Source of the DNA: Myxococcales bacterium
GTDB taxonomy: Bacteria > Myxococcota > Polyangia > Polyangiales > Polyangiaceae
Direction: 5' to 3'
Assembly (NCBI GenBank): GCA_003151595.1
Contig: PLXW01000076.1
Span: 1 to 38,497 of the forward strand
Length of the DNA: 38,497 nucleotides
The translations under genes and the position numbers were made by a program. Below the pieces are notes generated by a model. That model was not told where the DNA came from and made no database searches. It was given only the letters and a program-made list of their open reading frames with translations. Below, piece by piece: positions 38,148-38,497 of this stretch; position 1 is the first letter of the stretch, and each line of letters starts with the position of its first letter.

Positions 38148-38497
38148 ATGACGACCAAGACCCCCACTCGTTTCGTTGCGGCCCGCGAGCCCGACTTCGT
38201 CGAAGTCACGGGCGCGCGCGAGCACAACCTCGCCATCGATCACCTCTCCATCCCCAAGCGACAGCTCGTCGTCTTCACGGGCCCCAGCGGCTCCGGAAAG
38301 TCGAGCCTGGCCTTCGACACGCTCTACGCCGAAGGGCAGCGCCGCTACGTCGAGACGCTGAGCGCGTACGCGCGGCAGTTCCTGGGGCAGCTCGATCGCC
38401 CGAAGGTCGATCACCTCCGCGGCCTCTCGCCGACGATCGCCATCGAGCAGAAGAGCGCGTCGTCGAACCCGCGATCGACCGTGGGCACGGTCACCGA
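38148..38497 (+). CDS. uvrA: UvrA excinuclease subunit, N-terminal part
   Basis: The frame from ATG 38148 runs off the right edge (116 complete codons). It reads [20 protein letters not shown], then [20 protein letters not shown] (first Walker A), [20 protein letters not shown], and [21 protein letters not shown], all classic UvrA. UvrA is the ATP-driven damage sensor of nucleotide excision repair. It is divergent from the kinase operon, with 148 bp between them. Confidence 0.95.
   Translation, partial: MTTKTPTRFVAAREPDFVEVTGAREHNLAIDHLSIPKRQLVVFTGPSGSGKSSLAFDTLYAEGQRRYVETLSAYARQFLGQLDRPKVDHLRGLSPTIAIEQKSASSNPRSTVGTVT

Overview
Organism and setting. The DNA is very GC-rich with strongly GC-ending codons. 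Several traits point to a myxobacterium (Myxococcota, Polyangia-like), with no decisive marker seen: many lipoprotein signals, a Ser/Thr kinase with a proline/alanine-rich tail, proteins carrying DGxxxGxExxVDCGG cysteine-rich repeats, a PAS hybrid histidine kinase and several orphan small-protein paralogues. The right third (about 23.2-38.5 kb) reads as ordinary chromosome. The left two thirds (1-23.2 kb) are an accessory region rich in defence-type and toxin-antitoxin-type genes, remnants and short uncharacterised genes.

Layout. 1-1.7 kb: a cut-off gene, an antitoxin-like gene remnant with an intact promoter/operator, two small minus-strand genes, and a non-coding stretch with a truncated tRNA-Ser(UGA) and paired GTTACC repeats. 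1.7-8.8 kb: a PLD-nuclease/SF2-helicase/DUF3427-type protein, a hypothetical gene, a DnaQ-like exonuclease coupled to a stand-alone FtsH-type (M41) peptidase, the tail of an EEP nuclease, and an Mrr-type restriction endonuclease with a coiled-coil N-terminus. 8.8-12.6 kb: a lipoprotein, a HAD phosphatase, a small protein plus Fic protein pair, and a DUF1444-like gene. 12.6-23.2 kb: the most unusual part, described next. 23.2-38.5 kb: M1-type peptidase, hybrid histidine kinase, Coq4-like protein, zinc-ribbon membrane protein, glutathione S-transferase, alpha/beta hydrolase lipoproteins, TPR lipoprotein, thioesterase, kinase/PEGA-like envelope operon, and the start of uvrA.

Possible undescribed system (12.6-23.2 kb). 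Three intergenic regions, at about 13.48, 19.40 and 22.26 kb, carry the same promoter module. Each has an inverted repeat (GTTTCAG-GAT-CTGAAAC), a second GTTTC element exactly 30 bp upstream, and a -10-like hexamer exactly 10 bp downstream. On the plus strand the three copies precede (1) a four-part operon of small, charged, partly coiled-coil proteins, (2) a gene sharing the first operon's 5' end but a different body, and (3) a paralogue of the first operon's last gene. On the minus strand they face (1) a 35-unit heptad-repeat ORF, (2) a TM0106-type RecB-like nuclease/SF1 helicase, and (3) a WYL-domain regulator. The third copy begins at the WYL start codon, so I infer that the WYL protein controls all three. 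Sequence alone does not show what the regulon does; WYL control plus a nuclease-helicase makes defence or mobile-element control a reasonable hypothesis.
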